From JAYGED01 sp046582565 (GTDB lineage Bacteria; Pseudomonadota; Alphaproteobacteria; JAAXGF01): 64,000 nucleotides of DNA. The notes beneath the pieces were generated by a model, which was given only the letters and a program-made list of their open reading frames with translations, was not told the origin of the DNA and did no database searches. The stretch spans positions 1-64,000 of the forward strand of contig JAYGED010000241.1 of NCBI GenBank assembly GCA_046582565.1, read 5' to 3'. Positions 1 to 8,805 of this stretch are shown in pieces. Made by a program: the position numbers and the translations under genes. Within the stretch, counting starts at the first letter, position 1; each line of letters opens with the position of its first letter.

Positions 1-35
1 TCAGCAGCTGACCGGGCTGATGCGCCTGCGACAAA

Positions 36-542
36 GTGCTGAATCAGAGCTTGCTGAATACTTGCCGAAAGCCTGCTTTTGCGTCTCTTGCTAACCATCT
101 GACATTCATATGGAAAATTCCTTATCTATGTCAGCCCCTAATTATATACCTCGTCGCGTTTATTATTACAGAGGTTGTCAACCGATTCGCTGGAGAATTT
201 TGGGCCAATACTGTGCCTTATGTCGTCTCCATTATGGCGGGCCTGTTGGGTGTAATCAGCGGGCTTGCCGCCGTGAAATTTATTTTCCCCAGCGTTCGTC
301 GAAGGACGGTGGCGTGGTATTTGGGACTTCTTCTGGTCCCCTACTGGGGATATCGGCTCCTACAGCTTTTCACTGACCTTATTTGGCGACCAGATGCATT
401 TCCGCAAAATTGGGCGGCCCTCTCGTTACCCTATTTAATTCAGGCCCTCGTCGCAGTGGGTCTCGCCTGGAAGATGACGGCGACAAGCGATAAGCCTGAA
501 AAAGATACGCAACTCCCAATCATGGACGACAAGACTGGATAA
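36..542 (+). CDS. Putative four-helix inner-membrane protein, function unknown
   Basis: I do not recognise the family. The 168-residue product has about four hydrophobic segments (roughly residues 29-50, 62-86, 93-112 and 129-146) and a short charged C-terminus, so an integral membrane protein is likely. The only available start is GTG at 36. It has no clear ribosome site, and the first 25 residues look unlike a membrane protein N-terminus, so the true start may be upstream, downstream at a non-ATG codon, or lost. Base composition is lower in GC than the following dapF. The gene ends 42 bases before dapF on the same strand. Reading frame and membrane character are visible; any function would be a guess. 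Confidence 0.5.
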   Translation: MLNQSLLNTCRKPAFASLANHLTFIWKIPYLCQPLIIYLVAFIITEVVNRFAGEFWANTVPYVVSIMAGLLGVISGLAAVKFIFPSVRRRTVAWYLGLLLVPYWGYRLLQLFTDLIWRPDAFPQNWAALSLPYLIQALVAVGLAWKMTATSDKPEKDTQLPIMDDKTG

Positions 543-584
543 AGAATTGGACGGGGCAGCAGCCCGCGCCCTATAACCCGGCCT

Positions 585-1433
585 ATGACGGGCGGTGCTT
601 TCATAAAGATGCAGGGGCTGGGCAACGATTTTGTTGTCTTCGACGGGCGATCCGCGTCTATCGACCTTGATCCGGCCCGCATGCGCGCCCTGGCTGACCG
701 GCGCTTGGGCGTGGGCTGCGATCAGATCATCGTTATCGAGGCCGCCACAAAGGATGGTGCGGCCGAGGGCGCCGACGCCCGCATGGACATCCGCAACGCC
801 GACGGCAGCTTCGCCGAGGCCTGCGGCAACGGGGCGCGCTGCATCGCCCGGTATTTGCTGGATGAGAGCGGGCGCGACCGCATGGTCATCGAGAGCCCGG
901 CCGGGCTGATAGAATGCAGCCGGGCGGATGGCGGCCTGATCACTGTGGATATGGGTGTCGCCCGGCTCGAGTGGCGCGATATCCCGCTTGAGGATGAAAT
1001 GGACAGCCTTGAAATCGACATGGGGCACCCGGAGCTGGGGCCCGCCGTCGCCGTCGGTATGGGCAATCCCCATGCGGTGTTTTTCGTCGATGACGTGGAA
1101 GCAATCGATATCGAATGGCTCGGGCCACACCTCGAACACAGCGCCCGCTTCCCCATGCGCACCAATGTGGAGTTCGCCCAGATCACCGCGCCCGACAAGA
1201 TCCGCATGCGGGTGTGGGAGCGCGGCGTTGGCATTACCCGGGCCTGCGGCACCGGGGCCTGCGCTACCGGGGTGGCGGCGGCGCGGCGCGGCCTGACCGG
1301 GCGCGCCACCGACATCACCTTGGACGGCGGCGATCTGCATATCGAGTGGCGCGACGACGGCCATGTACTGATGATCGGCCCGACGGCGGTCAGCTTCCAC
1401 GGCGAGCTGCCAGAATTCGTAGTACCATCATGA
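585..1433 (+). CDS. dapF: Diaminopimelate epimerase
   Basis: Interconverts LL- and meso-diaminopimelate in the cytoplasm, supplying meso-DAP for lysine and peptidoglycan synthesis. The 282-residue length is normal for the family. Both catalytic cysteines are present in their signatures: Cys80 in ACGNGARC and Cys221 in RACGTGACATG. The N-terminal FIKMQGLGNDFVV segment is typical. The start is the ATG at 585, placing the conserved FxKMxGxGNDF motif at residue 6. The stop overlaps the next start by four bases (ATGA), so it is translationally coupled to mtaB. The dapF-mtaB-ftsY order is common in alphaproteobacteria. Confidence 0.97.
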   Translation: MTGGAFIKMQGLGNDFVVFDGRSASIDLDPARMRALADRRLGVGCDQIIVIEAATKDGAAEGADARMDIRNADGSFAEACGNGARCIARYLLDESGRDRMVIESPAGLIECSRADGGLITVDMGVARLEWRDIPLEDEMDSLEIDMGHPELGPAVAVGMGNPHAVFFVDDVEAIDIEWLGPHLEHSARFPMRTNVEFAQITAPDKIRMRVWERGVGITRACGTGACATGVAAARRGLTGRATDITLDGGDLHIEWRDDGHVLMIGPTAVSFHGELPEFVVPS

Positions 1434-2671
1434 GCGCGGAAATACTGACCTTCGGCTGCCGCCTCAATGCCTATGAATCCGAGATCATGCGCGGCCATGC
1501 GGAGGGGCTTGAGAACACCATCATCATCAACAGTTGCGCGGTGACCGCCGAGGCCGAGCGCCAGGTGCGCCAGGCGATCCGCCGCGCCCGGCGCAATTCT
1601 CCCGATGCCCGTATCATCGTCACCGGCTGTGCCGCCCAGATAGACCCGCAACGCTACGCCGCCATGACCGAGGTCGACCTTTTACTCGGCAACGGCGAGA
1701 AGCTCGCGCCTGATGCCTTCGCTGGCAATCAGAGGGTCCGGGTCGGCGATATCATGACCGCCCGCGCGACCGCGCCCCATCTGGTCACCGGCTTCGAGGG
1801 CCGGGCGCGCGTCTTCGTCCAGGTGCAGAACGGCTGCGATCACCGCTGCACCTTCTGCATTATCCCCTATGGCCGGGGCAACAGCCGCAGCCTTGCGCTC
1901 GGCGAAATCGTTGAACAGACCCGCCGTCTGATCGATGGCGGGTACAAGGAAATTGTCCTCACCGGGGTCGATCTCACGTCCTATGACGCTGCCGATTTGA
2001 GCCTCGGCGCCATGGTCCGCGCCCTGCTCGACGCCGTGCCGGACCTGCCCCGCCTGCGTTTGTCTTCGATCGATGTGGCCGAGATCGATGACGATCTGAT
2101 GGAGTTGATCGCCCATGAGCCCCGGCTTATGCCGCATCTTCATCTCAGCCTCCAGGCCGGCGACGATATGGTGCTCAAGCGCATGAAGCGGCGCCATTGC
2201 CGGGCCGACGCCCTGGCCTTCTGCGCGCGCGTGCGCGCACTCCGGCCCGACATCGCCCTGGGCGCCGACCTGATCGCCGGCTTTCCCACCGAGACCGAGG
2301 CTATGTTCCAACGCAGCCTCGATCTGGTTGATCAGGCCGCTCTCGCCTTCCTGCATGTGTTTCCCTATTCGGCGCGGGCGGGCACCCCGGCGGCGCTGAT
2401 GCCGCAAACCCCCAAGCCGGTGGCCAAGGCGCGCGCCGCCCGTCTGCGCGAGGCCGGCATGCGGTCTCAGGAGCGTTATCTCAAGGACCGCCTGGGCGAG
2501 ACCCTGGAGGTGCTGATCGAGCGGGGCCGCGAAGGCCGCAGCCAGCATTACGCCCAGGTCCGCCTGGATGGCGGCGCGTACGCGACGTGTGATTATTCGC
2601 CTGGCGACCTGGTGCAAGCGACCGCGAGCGCGGTGGTTGACGGCGTCCTCATTGCGACGCCAAGCGTTTAA
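1430..2671 (+). CDS. mtaB: tRNA t6A37 methylthiotransferase MtaB
   Basis: Radical-SAM enzyme that adds a methylthio group to N6-threonylcarbamoyladenosine at position 37 of ANN-decoding tRNAs. The start is the ATG overlapping the dapF stop; the reading frame stays open further upstream, but that part is antisense-like noise over dapF. The 413-residue product has the UPF0004 domain cysteines Cys10, Cys36 and Cys67, which hold the auxiliary cluster. The radical-SAM CxxxCxxC is at Cys136, Cys140 and Cys143 (GCDHRCTFC). The C-terminal 60 residues form a TRAM-like region. It sits in an operon with dapF and ftsY, 28 bases before the ftsY start. Confidence 0.95.
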   Translation: MSAEILTFGCRLNAYESEIMRGHAEGLENTIIINSCAVTAEAERQVRQAIRRARRNSPDARIIVTGCAAQIDPQRYAAMTEVDLLLGNGEKLAPDAFAGNQRVRVGDIMTARATAPHLVTGFEGRARVFVQVQNGCDHRCTFCIIPYGRGNSRSLALGEIVEQTRRLIDGGYKEIVLTGVDLTSYDAADLSLGAMVRALLDAVPDLPRLRLSSIDVAEIDDDLMELIAHEPRLMPHLHLSLQAGDDMVLKRMKRRHCRADALAFCARVRALRPDIALGADLIAGFPTETEAMFQRSLDLVDQAALAFLHVFPYSARAGTPAALMPQTPKPVAKARAARLREAGMRSQERYLKDRLGETLEVLIERGREGRSQHYAQVRLDGGAYATCDYSPGDLVQATASAVVDGVLIATPSV

Positions 2672-2699
2672 TGCCACAGAGCGGTATGAAGAGAGCGAT

Positions 2700-3629
2700 A
2701 TGAAGACTGAAGGCGGCTGGTTTTCCCGGCTCAAGGCGGGGCTCTCGCGGTCGTCGTCGAAACTCGCCGACGGCATCGGCGGAATCTTCACCAAGCGCCG
2801 CCTGGACGCCGAAGCCCTTGAGGAGCTCGAAGAACTTCTGATCACCGCCGATCTCGGCGTCGAGACCGCCGCTTCGCTGACCGCCGAGCTGGCCCGCGAC
2901 CGCTTCGACAAGGACATTAGCCCTGAGGAGGTGCGCCGCGCCCTGGCCGGCCAGATTGCCGACATCCTCGAGCCCGTGGCGCGGCCCCTGGCGCTCGATC
3001 CGGCACATTCGCCCCATGTGGTGCTGGTGGTCGGCGTCAACGGCACCGGCAAGACGACGACCATCGGCAAGCTCGCCAAACAGTGGCGCGATGAGGGCCA
3101 TGGGGTCATGCTCGCCGCCTGCGACACCTTCCGCGCCGCCGCCATCGAGCAGCTTCAGGCCTGGGGCGAGCGCTCAGGCTGTGCGGTGGTCGCGGCCAAG
3201 CCCGGCGCCGACGCCGCCGGCCTCGCCTATGACGCGCTCATTCAGGCGCGCGAGGCGGGCGTGGACCTGCTGCTCATCGACACCGCCGGGCGGCTGCACA
3301 ACAAGGCCGAACTCATGGCCGAGCTGGAAAAGATATCGCGGGTTCTCAAGAAGCTCGACGAAGGCGCGCCCCATGACGTCCTGCTGGTGCTCGACGCCAC
3401 GGTCGGCCAGAACGCTCACGCCCAGGTCGAGACCTTCCAGCGCCTGGTGGCGGTCAGCAGCCTCGCCGTTACCAAGCTCGACGGCACCGCGCGGGGCGGC
3501 GTCCTGGTGGCCCTGGCGCAAAAATTCGCCCTCCCGGTGATCGCCGTCGGCGTCGGCGAAGCCATCGAAGACCTGCGCCCCTTCGAAGCCCGCCCCTTCG
3601 CGGCCGCGCTCATGGGCCTGGAGGATTAG
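2700..3629 (+). CDS. ftsY: Signal recognition particle receptor FtsY
   Basis: SRP-type GTPase that docks ribosome-nascent-chain complexes at the inner membrane. The chosen ATG at 2700 gives MKTEGGWFSRLKAGLSRSS, a normal amphipathic FtsY start; the longer frame into mtaB is rejected. The 309-residue protein has the N domain at about 1-95, the G1 loop GVNGTGKTT at 102-110, DTAGR at 184-188 and the TKLD base-specificity motif at 248-251. The long acidic A domain of the E. coli protein is absent, as in most alphaproteobacteria. It is the last gene of the dapF operon. Confidence 0.97.
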   Translation: MKTEGGWFSRLKAGLSRSSSKLADGIGGIFTKRRLDAEALEELEELLITADLGVETAASLTAELARDRFDKDISPEEVRRALAGQIADILEPVARPLALDPAHSPHVVLVVGVNGTGKTTTIGKLAKQWRDEGHGVMLAACDTFRAAAIEQLQAWGERSGCAVVAAKPGADAAGLAYDALIQAREAGVDLLLIDTAGRLHNKAELMAELEKISRVLKKLDEGAPHDVLLVLDATVGQNAHAQVETFQRLVAVSSLAVTKLDGTARGGVLVALAQKFALPVIAVGVGEAIEDLRPFEARPFAAALMGLED

Positions 3630-3711
3630 GGGGAGTTCGTGTCCAAACGGTTTATCTACTAAGATACCGCTTGCAGAGAACTTGTTGGATGATGGGCACG
3701 GTGTTTTTTAG

Positions 3712-4203
3712 ATGTCGTCACGCCAAAGCAAAAATTTAAGCTGGGAAGAAATCGAGCTTCTTCGGCCTTGTATCGAAAACCTCCGAGAGTTGGAGCTGGG
3801 TAAACGCGCACCAACTACAAGTCTTCAAGTTCACTTTCTTGATGTTTGTAAAGGGAAGGTAGAAGCCTCGACCAAGCACGCATTCGCCTATTTGAAATGG
3901 CGTCAAAACCCAGTTGATTTGAACCAACTTGTCATGAGCCAGGCTACAAGAGAAGAACTAGGGCAAGGTCCCAAAGAAGGAGCGAGGGAAATTGAAAGGA
4001 AAAAGGCAGAGAGAAACGCTCGCAATTCGGAAAAGCAAAAAAGAGAATTTAAGAAAATAAAGCGAGAGGCTACGGCGAGAACAACTCAAGATCGGAAGGC
4101 AAGTTTAGAGGGCCAGTCATATAAAAGGTTCATTGATGAACCTTTGGAAAGCCGAGAGGAATTCAAAAAAGATCGAGCAAGCTGGAAAAACTCACACAGC
4201 TAA
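3712..4203 (+). CDS. DUF413/MaoP-like protein with a basic C-terminal tail
   Basis: A 163-residue protein whose first 65 residues follow the DUF413 pattern: ...LSWEEIELL, then ...LELGKRAPTTS, then HFLDVCKGKVEAST and a terminal F-x-K-W/Y element. DUF413 includes MaoP, linked to Ter macrodomain organisation in E. coli. Residues 90-150 are very rich in Lys, Arg and Glu and probably form a helix or a nucleic-acid-contacting tail not typical of MaoP. The gene is much more AT-rich than its neighbours and is flanked by near-identical GGATTAGGGGAG-type direct repeats at 3623 and 4233, so it was probably acquired separately. The DUF413 assignment is by eye from the spacing of conserved positions. Confidence 0.6.
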   Translation: MSSRQSKNLSWEEIELLRPCIENLRELELGKRAPTTSLQVHFLDVCKGKVEASTKHAFAYLKWRQNPVDLNQLVMSQATREELGQGPKEGAREIERKKAERNARNSEKQKREFKKIKREATARTTQDRKASLEGQSYKRFIDEPLESREEFKKDRASWKNSHS

Positions 4204-4235
4204 AAAATAATATTTACCGCCATTATCCTGAAGGA

Positions 4236-4730
4236 TTAGGGGAGCGCCCTCCGGGCGTCCGCCAGCGGCAAGACCAAGACCAGCGGGTCGCCGGGGGAGG
4301 TGAGAAAATCGTTGCTCCGGTAAAAACCGGCGGCGGCTTCATCCAGGGCGTGGACCAGGAGGGCGCGGATGCCGGCGATTTCGGCGGCGGCCAAGGATCG
4401 TACGATGGCGTCCTTGAGCATACCTTTCGCCAGCCCTCGGCCCTGCCAGCCGCTGTCGACGGCGAGGCGGGCGATGATCATGACGGGGATTGGGTCGGGC
4501 ATGTTTCGCCGCACCCTGCCGGGCGCCGCTCGATGGTCAACCGAGCTTGCGGCCAGGCTATAGTAGGCGACTACGCGGTCGTTCTCGCACACAACATAAG
4601 TCCGCGAAGCCCCGGCGGTCTGGTTTTTGACGGCTCTTTCCTTCAACCAGTCATCGAGCAGCGGCTGGCCGCAAATAAACTGTGTGTGATCGTTGTCTGC
4701 CGATAAGGGTCGCGGCGCTTGAATCGTCAC
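4236..4730 (-). CDS. GNAT acetyltransferase toxin, TacT-like
   Basis: A 164-residue GNAT protein of the type II toxin group that acetylates the amino group of charged tRNAs and blocks translation. Visible family features are the N-terminal FICGQPLLDDWLKERA segment, the acetyl-CoA loop in RLAVDSGWQGRGLAKGML (about residues 88-105) and a Tyr in GFYRSNDF near 137, the usual catalytic position. It lies 14 bases downstream of a DUF1778 antitoxin gene on the same strand, which is the standard TacAT order. Its stop codon lies within the right copy of a direct repeat shared with the end of ftsY. The amino acid specificity of the toxin cannot be read from sequence. Confidence 0.88.
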   Translation of the reverse strand: MTIQAPRPLSADNDHTQFICGQPLLDDWLKERAVKNQTAGASRTYVVCENDRVVAYYSLAASSVDHRAAPGRVRRNMPDPIPVMIIARLAVDSGWQGRGLAKGMLKDAIVRSLAAAEIAGIRALLVHALDEAAAGFYRSNDFLTSPGDPLVLVLPLADARRALP

Positions 4731-4744
4731 AAGAGTATCTTGAT

Positions 4745-5038
4745 CTAGTCCCAGGGCGCCGGCGTCGAGAGCAGTGTCTTGAGCGCCTTTGTCGGCCGGG
4801 CCGGAGCATTGAGACAGGCGGTGAATTTTTCGTAAGCCGCGTCGTCCAACAGGAACATCCGTTGATCGAGCAGGGTATTCACCGCTTCCTTGCGGGCGGA
4901 CTCCAGCATGAATTCGGTGCGTGACTTGCCCAGACTGGCGGCGGCGCGGTCGATCAGCGCCTTCTGCTCGGCGGAGGCGCGGAGATTTATGGTCTCTCCC
5001 CGGGAAGCCGTTCCCGTTTGGCGCTCGATATCCGTCAT
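4745..5038 (-). CDS. DUF1778 ribbon-helix-helix antitoxin, TacA-like
   Basis: A 97-residue antitoxin with the typical DUF1778 layout: an N-terminal ribbon-helix-helix (ETINLRASAEQKALIDRAAASLGKS, about 15-39) for DNA binding and a C-terminal toxin-neutralising tail ending in LLSTPAPWD. The internal segment FLLDDAAYEKFTACLNAP is characteristic of the family. It precedes the GNAT toxin, so antitoxin is made first. The gene starts about 30 bases downstream of a near-consensus promoter overlapped by inverted ACAATGT/ACATTGT arms, consistent with autoregulation by the TA complex (inference). Confidence 0.9.
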   Translation of the reverse strand: MTDIERQTGTASRGETINLRASAEQKALIDRAAASLGKSRTEFMLESARKEAVNTLLDQRMFLLDDAAYEKFTACLNAPARPTKALKTLLSTPAPWD

Positions 5039-5047
5039 GGTTCTCTC

Positions 5048-5097
5048 ACAATGTTAGTAATTACGTTGTATATACATGACCGTGCGCACATTGTAAA
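5048..5097 (-). promoter_or_regulatory. Promoter and probable operator of the TacAT pair
   Basis: Read on the minus strand, a TTTACA -35 box (5092-5097) is followed by a 17-base spacer and a TATATA -10 box (5069-5074). Inverted arms ACATTGT/ACAATGT lie at 5088-5094 (overlapping the -35) and 5048-5054 (in the early transcript). GTAATTAC at 5057-5064 is a further short palindrome. The placement fits repression by a ribbon-helix-helix antitoxin. Confidence 0.6.
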
Positions 5098-5170
5098 GAC
5101 GTAGGTTGCGGGCCCGGCCCCCTGTTTTATGCTATTAGATGAGAATAATAGGGACGGTGGGGACCGGAAG

Positions 5171-5998
5171 ATGAATACGACAGCCATCAAATCCATGAAG
5201 CTCTATTCGCGGGTTGATCGCATTTATGACGATCTGCGGCATGCCGGTATTGGTCCTAACGATCCGCTCACCGTCGCCGATCTGTTGCCGTTCGATCAGT
5301 ATCATTATTTCGGCGCCGAAGCGGTCGATGAGGCGATCCGGGAGCTTGCCGTCAGAGCCGGCCACCGGCTTCTCGATGTGGGCTCGGGCCTCGGCGGCCC
5401 GGCGCGTTATCTGGCCGAGCAGACCGCCTGCCGGGTCACCGCCATCGAGCTGCAGGCCGACCTGAACGACGTCGCCAGCTCGCTCACCGCGCGCTGCGAC
5501 CTGGCCGGCCGCATCGAGCATCTGTGCGGCGATATCCTGACGGCTGCGATCGATCCGGGCGGCTATGATGCGGCGGTCAGCTGGCTGGCGTTCTACCATA
5601 TCGCCGATAAGGACCGGCTGTTCGCCCGGCTGCATGACGCGCTCAGGCCCGGCGGTTCGATCTATATCGAGGATTTTTTCAGCCACGGCGATTTTGCTGA
5701 CCGTGAGCAGCCCATCCTCTCCGAGGTGGTCTACGCCCAGAGCCTGCCCTCGCGCGACGCCTACATCGGCCTGCTCGAAGCCGCCGGCTTCAGCGACATC
5801 CGTTTCGAGGACATGACCGCCCAATGGATGCCGTTTGTCATCGAGCGCGCGAGCGCCTACCGCGCCCGCCTGCCTGAGCACCGGGCCCTCCATGGCCGGG
5901 ATGTAACCGACGCCCTTGATGATTTTTACGACGGCGTCGCCAGCCTGTTTCGCGGCGGCAGCTTCGGCGGCCTGCGTCTGGTGGCGAAACGGGCGTAG
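5171..5998 (+). CDS. Class I SAM-dependent methyltransferase
   Basis: A 275-residue methyltransferase with motif I LLDVGSGLGGPARYLA (about residues 71-86), an acidic residue ending strand 2 (VTAIELQ) and the post-I region ending ALRPGGSIYIEDF. This arrangement resembles small-molecule methyltransferases such as sarcosine/dimethylglycine or phosphoethanolamine methyltransferases, but the substrate cannot be fixed. The ATG at 5171 is preferred because GGGGACCGGA precedes it closely; an in-frame ATG at 5129 would add 14 unconvincing residues. It is monocistronic, divergent from the TA pair and followed by a gene-poor stretch. Confidence 0.82.
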   Translation: MNTTAIKSMKLYSRVDRIYDDLRHAGIGPNDPLTVADLLPFDQYHYFGAEAVDEAIRELAVRAGHRLLDVGSGLGGPARYLAEQTACRVTAIELQADLNDVASSLTARCDLAGRIEHLCGDILTAAIDPGGYDAAVSWLAFYHIADKDRLFARLHDALRPGGSIYIEDFFSHGDFADREQPILSEVVYAQSLPSRDAYIGLLEAAGFSDIRFEDMTAQWMPFVIERASAYRARLPEHRALHGRDVTDALDDFYDGVASLFRGGSFGGLRLVAKRA

Positions 5999-6060
5999 AT
6001 TTTATCGCGGATGGCGCAGGCGCGGCCTGCATCTTATATCCGGGAGCGATGGAAGCGGGG

Positions 6061-6246
6061 TCACTTCAGACGCTTTTTACCCCAATCGGTCAGGCCGCGA
6101 TCAGCCTGCAAGGCGGCCTCGATATGGACGCAGGATGCGTTTGCATCGCGGAATTTCATCAGCTTCTCGATCGGAAACTCGACCTTGCCGATGTCCGACC
6201 GGTCTCTCAGGCGGTCTTTTTTGGATCCGTGTGTTCTACCAGTCAT
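6061..6246 (-). CDS. Small hypothetical protein (61 aa)
   Basis: Not recognised. The ATG at 6246 has GGAG six bases upstream, and the 61-residue product is basic (many Lys/Arg) with one Cys and no membrane segment. It lies immediately 3' of the tRNA-Arg fragment on the same strand, a place where small ORFs of doubtful status are common. Only the frame and the ribosome site support it. Confidence 0.3.
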   Translation of the reverse strand: MTGRTHGSKKDRLRDRSDIGKVEFPIEKLMKFRDANASCVHIEAALQADRGLTDWGKKRLK

Positions 6247-6333
6247 GGCATTCTCCAATTCATCGGGACCGACATGTCCCCGACACCCACCAAATTCAGC
6301 AAGATCATACCACCGTTCCGTCACCGAGAGAAC

Positions 6334-6380
6334 TGGTGCGCCCGACAGGATTCGAACCTGCGGCCACCAGATTAGGAATC
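6334..6380 (-). pseudogene. tRNA-Arg(CCT) 3' fragment (displaced att site)
   Basis: On the minus strand this reads as the 3' side of a tRNA. It has the anticodon loop and 3' anticodon stem (ATTCCTAATCTGG, anticodon CCT), a variable region, a complete T arm with GGTTCGAATCC, the acceptor 3' strand CGGGCGC, an A discriminator and an encoded CCA. The 5' half (acceptor 5' strand and D arm) is absent beyond 6380. It matches the intact tRNA-Arg(CCT) at 20539-20615 at most positions, with differences in the T stem and discriminator. A displaced 3' tRNA end in the same orientation as an intact copy is the hallmark of integration into a tRNA gene. Confidence 0.85.
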
Positions 6381-6933
6381 ATAACACCGGCCGAGAAAAT
6401 TTATTATATATCAATAGGTTGGTGTTCATAGTTTGCGTCTAGCAACGCCACAGCAACGGCCCGGCATCGTTATGCAGCATACCGGCACGTCGAATCACCT
6501 ACATGTACTACTACCCTTTAGATTCTAATAAGAATGTGCCGTCCACACTGTCCGCGCCGTCCTCAAGCCAATGAAAACATTTCCTTAGGCGAAAACGCTT
6601 TGCCGTCCGCATGTGTCTGCAACCGTCCGAATTGAGGGCGGTGTACAGCCTAATGTCCGCTTTCGGGGGTAAAGCAGACCTAATTCACTAGGTGCTGCAA
6701 TGTCTGCTTATAGCTATAACCGGAAGTTTGTGATGCCGGCGCGGCTCATGGGCTCGTGGGCATCTTACTTGCTTGGAGGTGGATACACAGTCCACCTCGG
6801 CCGCTGCCACCTTGGCGATGGTGCCGTTACGCGAAATACCGGCTTTATCGGCTCCGAAATGCGCGGTGGCCGCGGACTTGCACACGGGGGCCTACGACCT
6901 GGCCCGCGACCTTTGGCGTTGAGCGCGCGCCGT
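6381..6933. other. Gene-poor junction region, no supported gene
   Basis: About 550 bases with no ORF that looks coding: candidate frames lack ribosome sites and any family resemblance. It begins with an AT-rich patch containing TTATTATATATCA (6401-6413), which recurs inverted at 20498-20510 near the other tRNA boundary. A weak hairpin with GTCCGCTTT and AAAGCAGAC arms lies at 6655-6679. The segment may be the eroded end of an element where an integrase gene would be expected, but no integrase remnant can be recognised. Confidence 0.5.
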
Positions 6934-8805
6934 TCAGGCGTGGCCGTCGACAGGCTGCTGATAGGCGGCGAGTTCGTCGATCTCGCGGTGGCAGTGAATG
7001 ACATGGTCATCCCCCGCCTGACGTGCCGGCGGCGGCTCGCCATCGCAGATGCCGGGCATCATCAGCGGGCAGCGGGTGCGGAACGGGCAAGCGCTGTCGC
7101 GCGGCATGACTCCGGCAAACGCACCGCCACCCTTGGCCGCGTGATCTTCGAGTGCGGTATCGAGCCAGTCCAGCCGAAGCGCCGGTACCGAGGCAATCAG
7201 TAGCGACGTATAGGGATGGTGCGGCGCGGCGAACACCCGTTCGGTGGGGCCGATATCGACCACCCGTCCGGCGTAAAGCACGGCCACCCGGTCGGCGATG
7301 GTCGCCACCGTCGAGAGGTCGTGGGAAATAAACATGTAGGCGACCTGGAATCTCTGGCGCAGGTCGCGCATTAAGTCGAGTACCGAAGCAGCGACGACGG
7401 TGTCCAGCGACGACAATACCTCGTCGCACAGCACCAGTTCCGGCTTGGCGGCAAAGGCGCGGGCCAGGGAAAGCCGCTGGCGTTCGCCACCCGACAGCTC
7501 GCCGGGATAGCGCCCGGCAAAGTCGGTGTCGAGGCCGACGCTTTCCAGCAGCTCGTCGACCCGGTCGCGGCGCTCGGCCGCGGTCATATCGAAATAGAGC
7601 TCGAGCGGCCGGCCCAGGGACTTTTCCACTAGATGTTCGGGATTGAGCGACAGGTCCGGGCTCTGAAATACGATCTGGATTTTTCGTAAAGTGTCGAGCT
7701 GGCGGTCGGCAACACTGCCGCGCAGAGTCTCGCCGGAGAATTCAAGCTCGCCGGAGAGGGCCGGATGGAGGCCGGCGACAACCCGCGCCAGAGTGCTCTT
7801 GCCGCAGCCTGACTCGCCGACCACCGCGAGGACTTCCTGGGCCCGGACATCGAGAGTGACGTCCTGGAGAACCTGCTGTTCGCGTTTGATGGTTCCAAAC
7901 AGCGGCGGGCGTTCATACGTCGCACAGACAGATTTGATACGCAGCAGAACGTTGTCGGACTTCGCCTCCGTCTCCGCCTCCGGCTCGGCCACCGTGACCG
8001 GTTTCGCGCCGGTATTGGGCGGCGGCCGGACTGCTGATAGCAGCAGCTTGGTGTAATCGTCCTGGGGATTGTTGAGAATTTCGTCCGCCGTGCCTTCTTC
8101 GACCACGCGGCCGCCGTTCATGACCAATATGCGGTCGGCGACCTGGGCCACCACCGCGAGGTCGTGGGAGACGTAGATCGCCGCCATGTGGCGGTCCTGA
8201 ATGGCGTCCTTGATGGCCTTCAGAACTTCAATCTGGGTGGTAACGTCGAGCGCCGTGGTCGGCTCGTCGAGGACCAGCAGCTTGGGCCCGCAGCTCATCG
8301 CCATGGCCATCATGATGCGCTGCTGCTGGCCGCCGCTGGCCTGGTGCGGGTAACGCTCGACCAGGGCCGGCGGATCGGGCAGGTCGAGGGTGGTCAGCAG
8401 ATCGATCACGCGGCGCTCGGCTTCCTCGCCGTCGGAGATGCCGTGAATGACCAGCCCCTCGCCGACCTGCTCGCCGATCGGGATCGCCGGATTGAGGGAG
8501 GCCTGGGCGCTCTGCGCCACGTAGGCGACGTCCTTACCGCGCAACTCGCGGCGCTGGCGAGAGCTGAGCTTGAGGACATCAACGTCGTCCAGGAAGACGC
8601 GGCCGCCGATAATTTGCGTACCGGGCCGCGCATAGCCGAGCGCGCTGAGCGCCACGGTCGTCTTGCCGGCGCCCGATTCGCCGATCAGCGCGACAACCTC
8701 GCGCGGACGGATCTCAAGGCTCACATTGTCGGCGATGGTGATAACGGCGCCGGTCGGCGTGCGTGCCTCGACGACCAACTCCTCGATCCGCAGCAATGCG
8801 GTCAC
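6934..8805 (-). CDS. Fused dipeptide/oligopeptide ABC transporter ATPase (DppD-DppF type)
   Basis: A 623-residue protein with two complete nucleotide-binding domains that energise a peptide/opine-type importer. The first half has Walker [10 protein letters not shown] (42-50), signature SGGQQQR and Walker [13 protein letters not shown]. The second half has [17 protein letters not shown] and [12 protein letters not shown]. The halves are joined by an acidic linker (about 320-345). Each ends with an oligopeptide-transporter C-terminal extension; the second keeps a Cys pattern ([15 protein letters not shown]). The start is GTG at 8805, overlapping the permease stop (GTGA), and the longer upstream frame is rejected. 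Last gene of the dppBC-type operon. Confidence 0.92.
   Translation of the reverse strand: MTALLRIEELVVEARTPTGAVITIADNVSLEIRPREVVALIGESGAGKTTVALSALGYARPGTQIIGGRVFLDDVDVLKLSSRQRRELRGKDVAYVAQSAQASLNPAIPIGEQVGEGLVIHGISDGEEAERRVIDLLTTLDLPDPPALVERYPHQASGGQQQRIMMAMAMSCGPKLLVLDEPTTALDVTTQIEVLKAIKDAIQDRHMAAIYVSHDLAVVAQVADRILVMNGGRVVEEGTADEILNNPQDDYTKLLLSAVRPPPNTGAKPVTVAEPEAETEAKSDNVLLRIKSVCATYERPPLFGTIKREQQVLQDVTLDVRAQEVLAVVGESGCGKSTLARVVAGLHPALSGELEFSGETLRGSVADRQLDTLRKIQIVFQSPDLSLNPEHLVEKSLGRPLELYFDMTAAERRDRVDELLESVGLDTDFAGRYPGELSGGERQRLSLARAFAAKPELVLCDEVLSSLDTVVAASVLDLMRDLRQRFQVAYMFISHDLSTVATIADRVAVLYAGRVVDIGPTERVFAAPHHPYTSLLIASVPALRLDWLDTALEDHAAKGGGAFAGVMPRDSACPFRTRCPLMMPGICDGEPPPARQAGDDHVIHCHREIDELAAYQQPVDGHA

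Noticed and set aside
1..94. Possible C-terminus of a gene entering from the left edge (frame 2, ending at 94)
   Set aside because: Only 30 codons are visible, composition is unremarkable, and it overlaps another frame; not enough to call a gene.
435..1400. 321-codon minus-strand frame opposite dapF
   Set aside because: dapF has both catalytic cysteine signatures; the antisense frame is noise.
6049..6375. Plus-strand ORF ending in ARQDSNLRPPD
   Set aside because: This peptide is the reverse translation of a tRNA T-arm region and is a known artefact; the DNA is the tRNA-Arg fragment.
6688..7203. ORFs on both strands before the ABC ATPase gene
   Set aside because: No ribosome site or family resemblance; the plus-strand one runs antisense into the ATPase gene.
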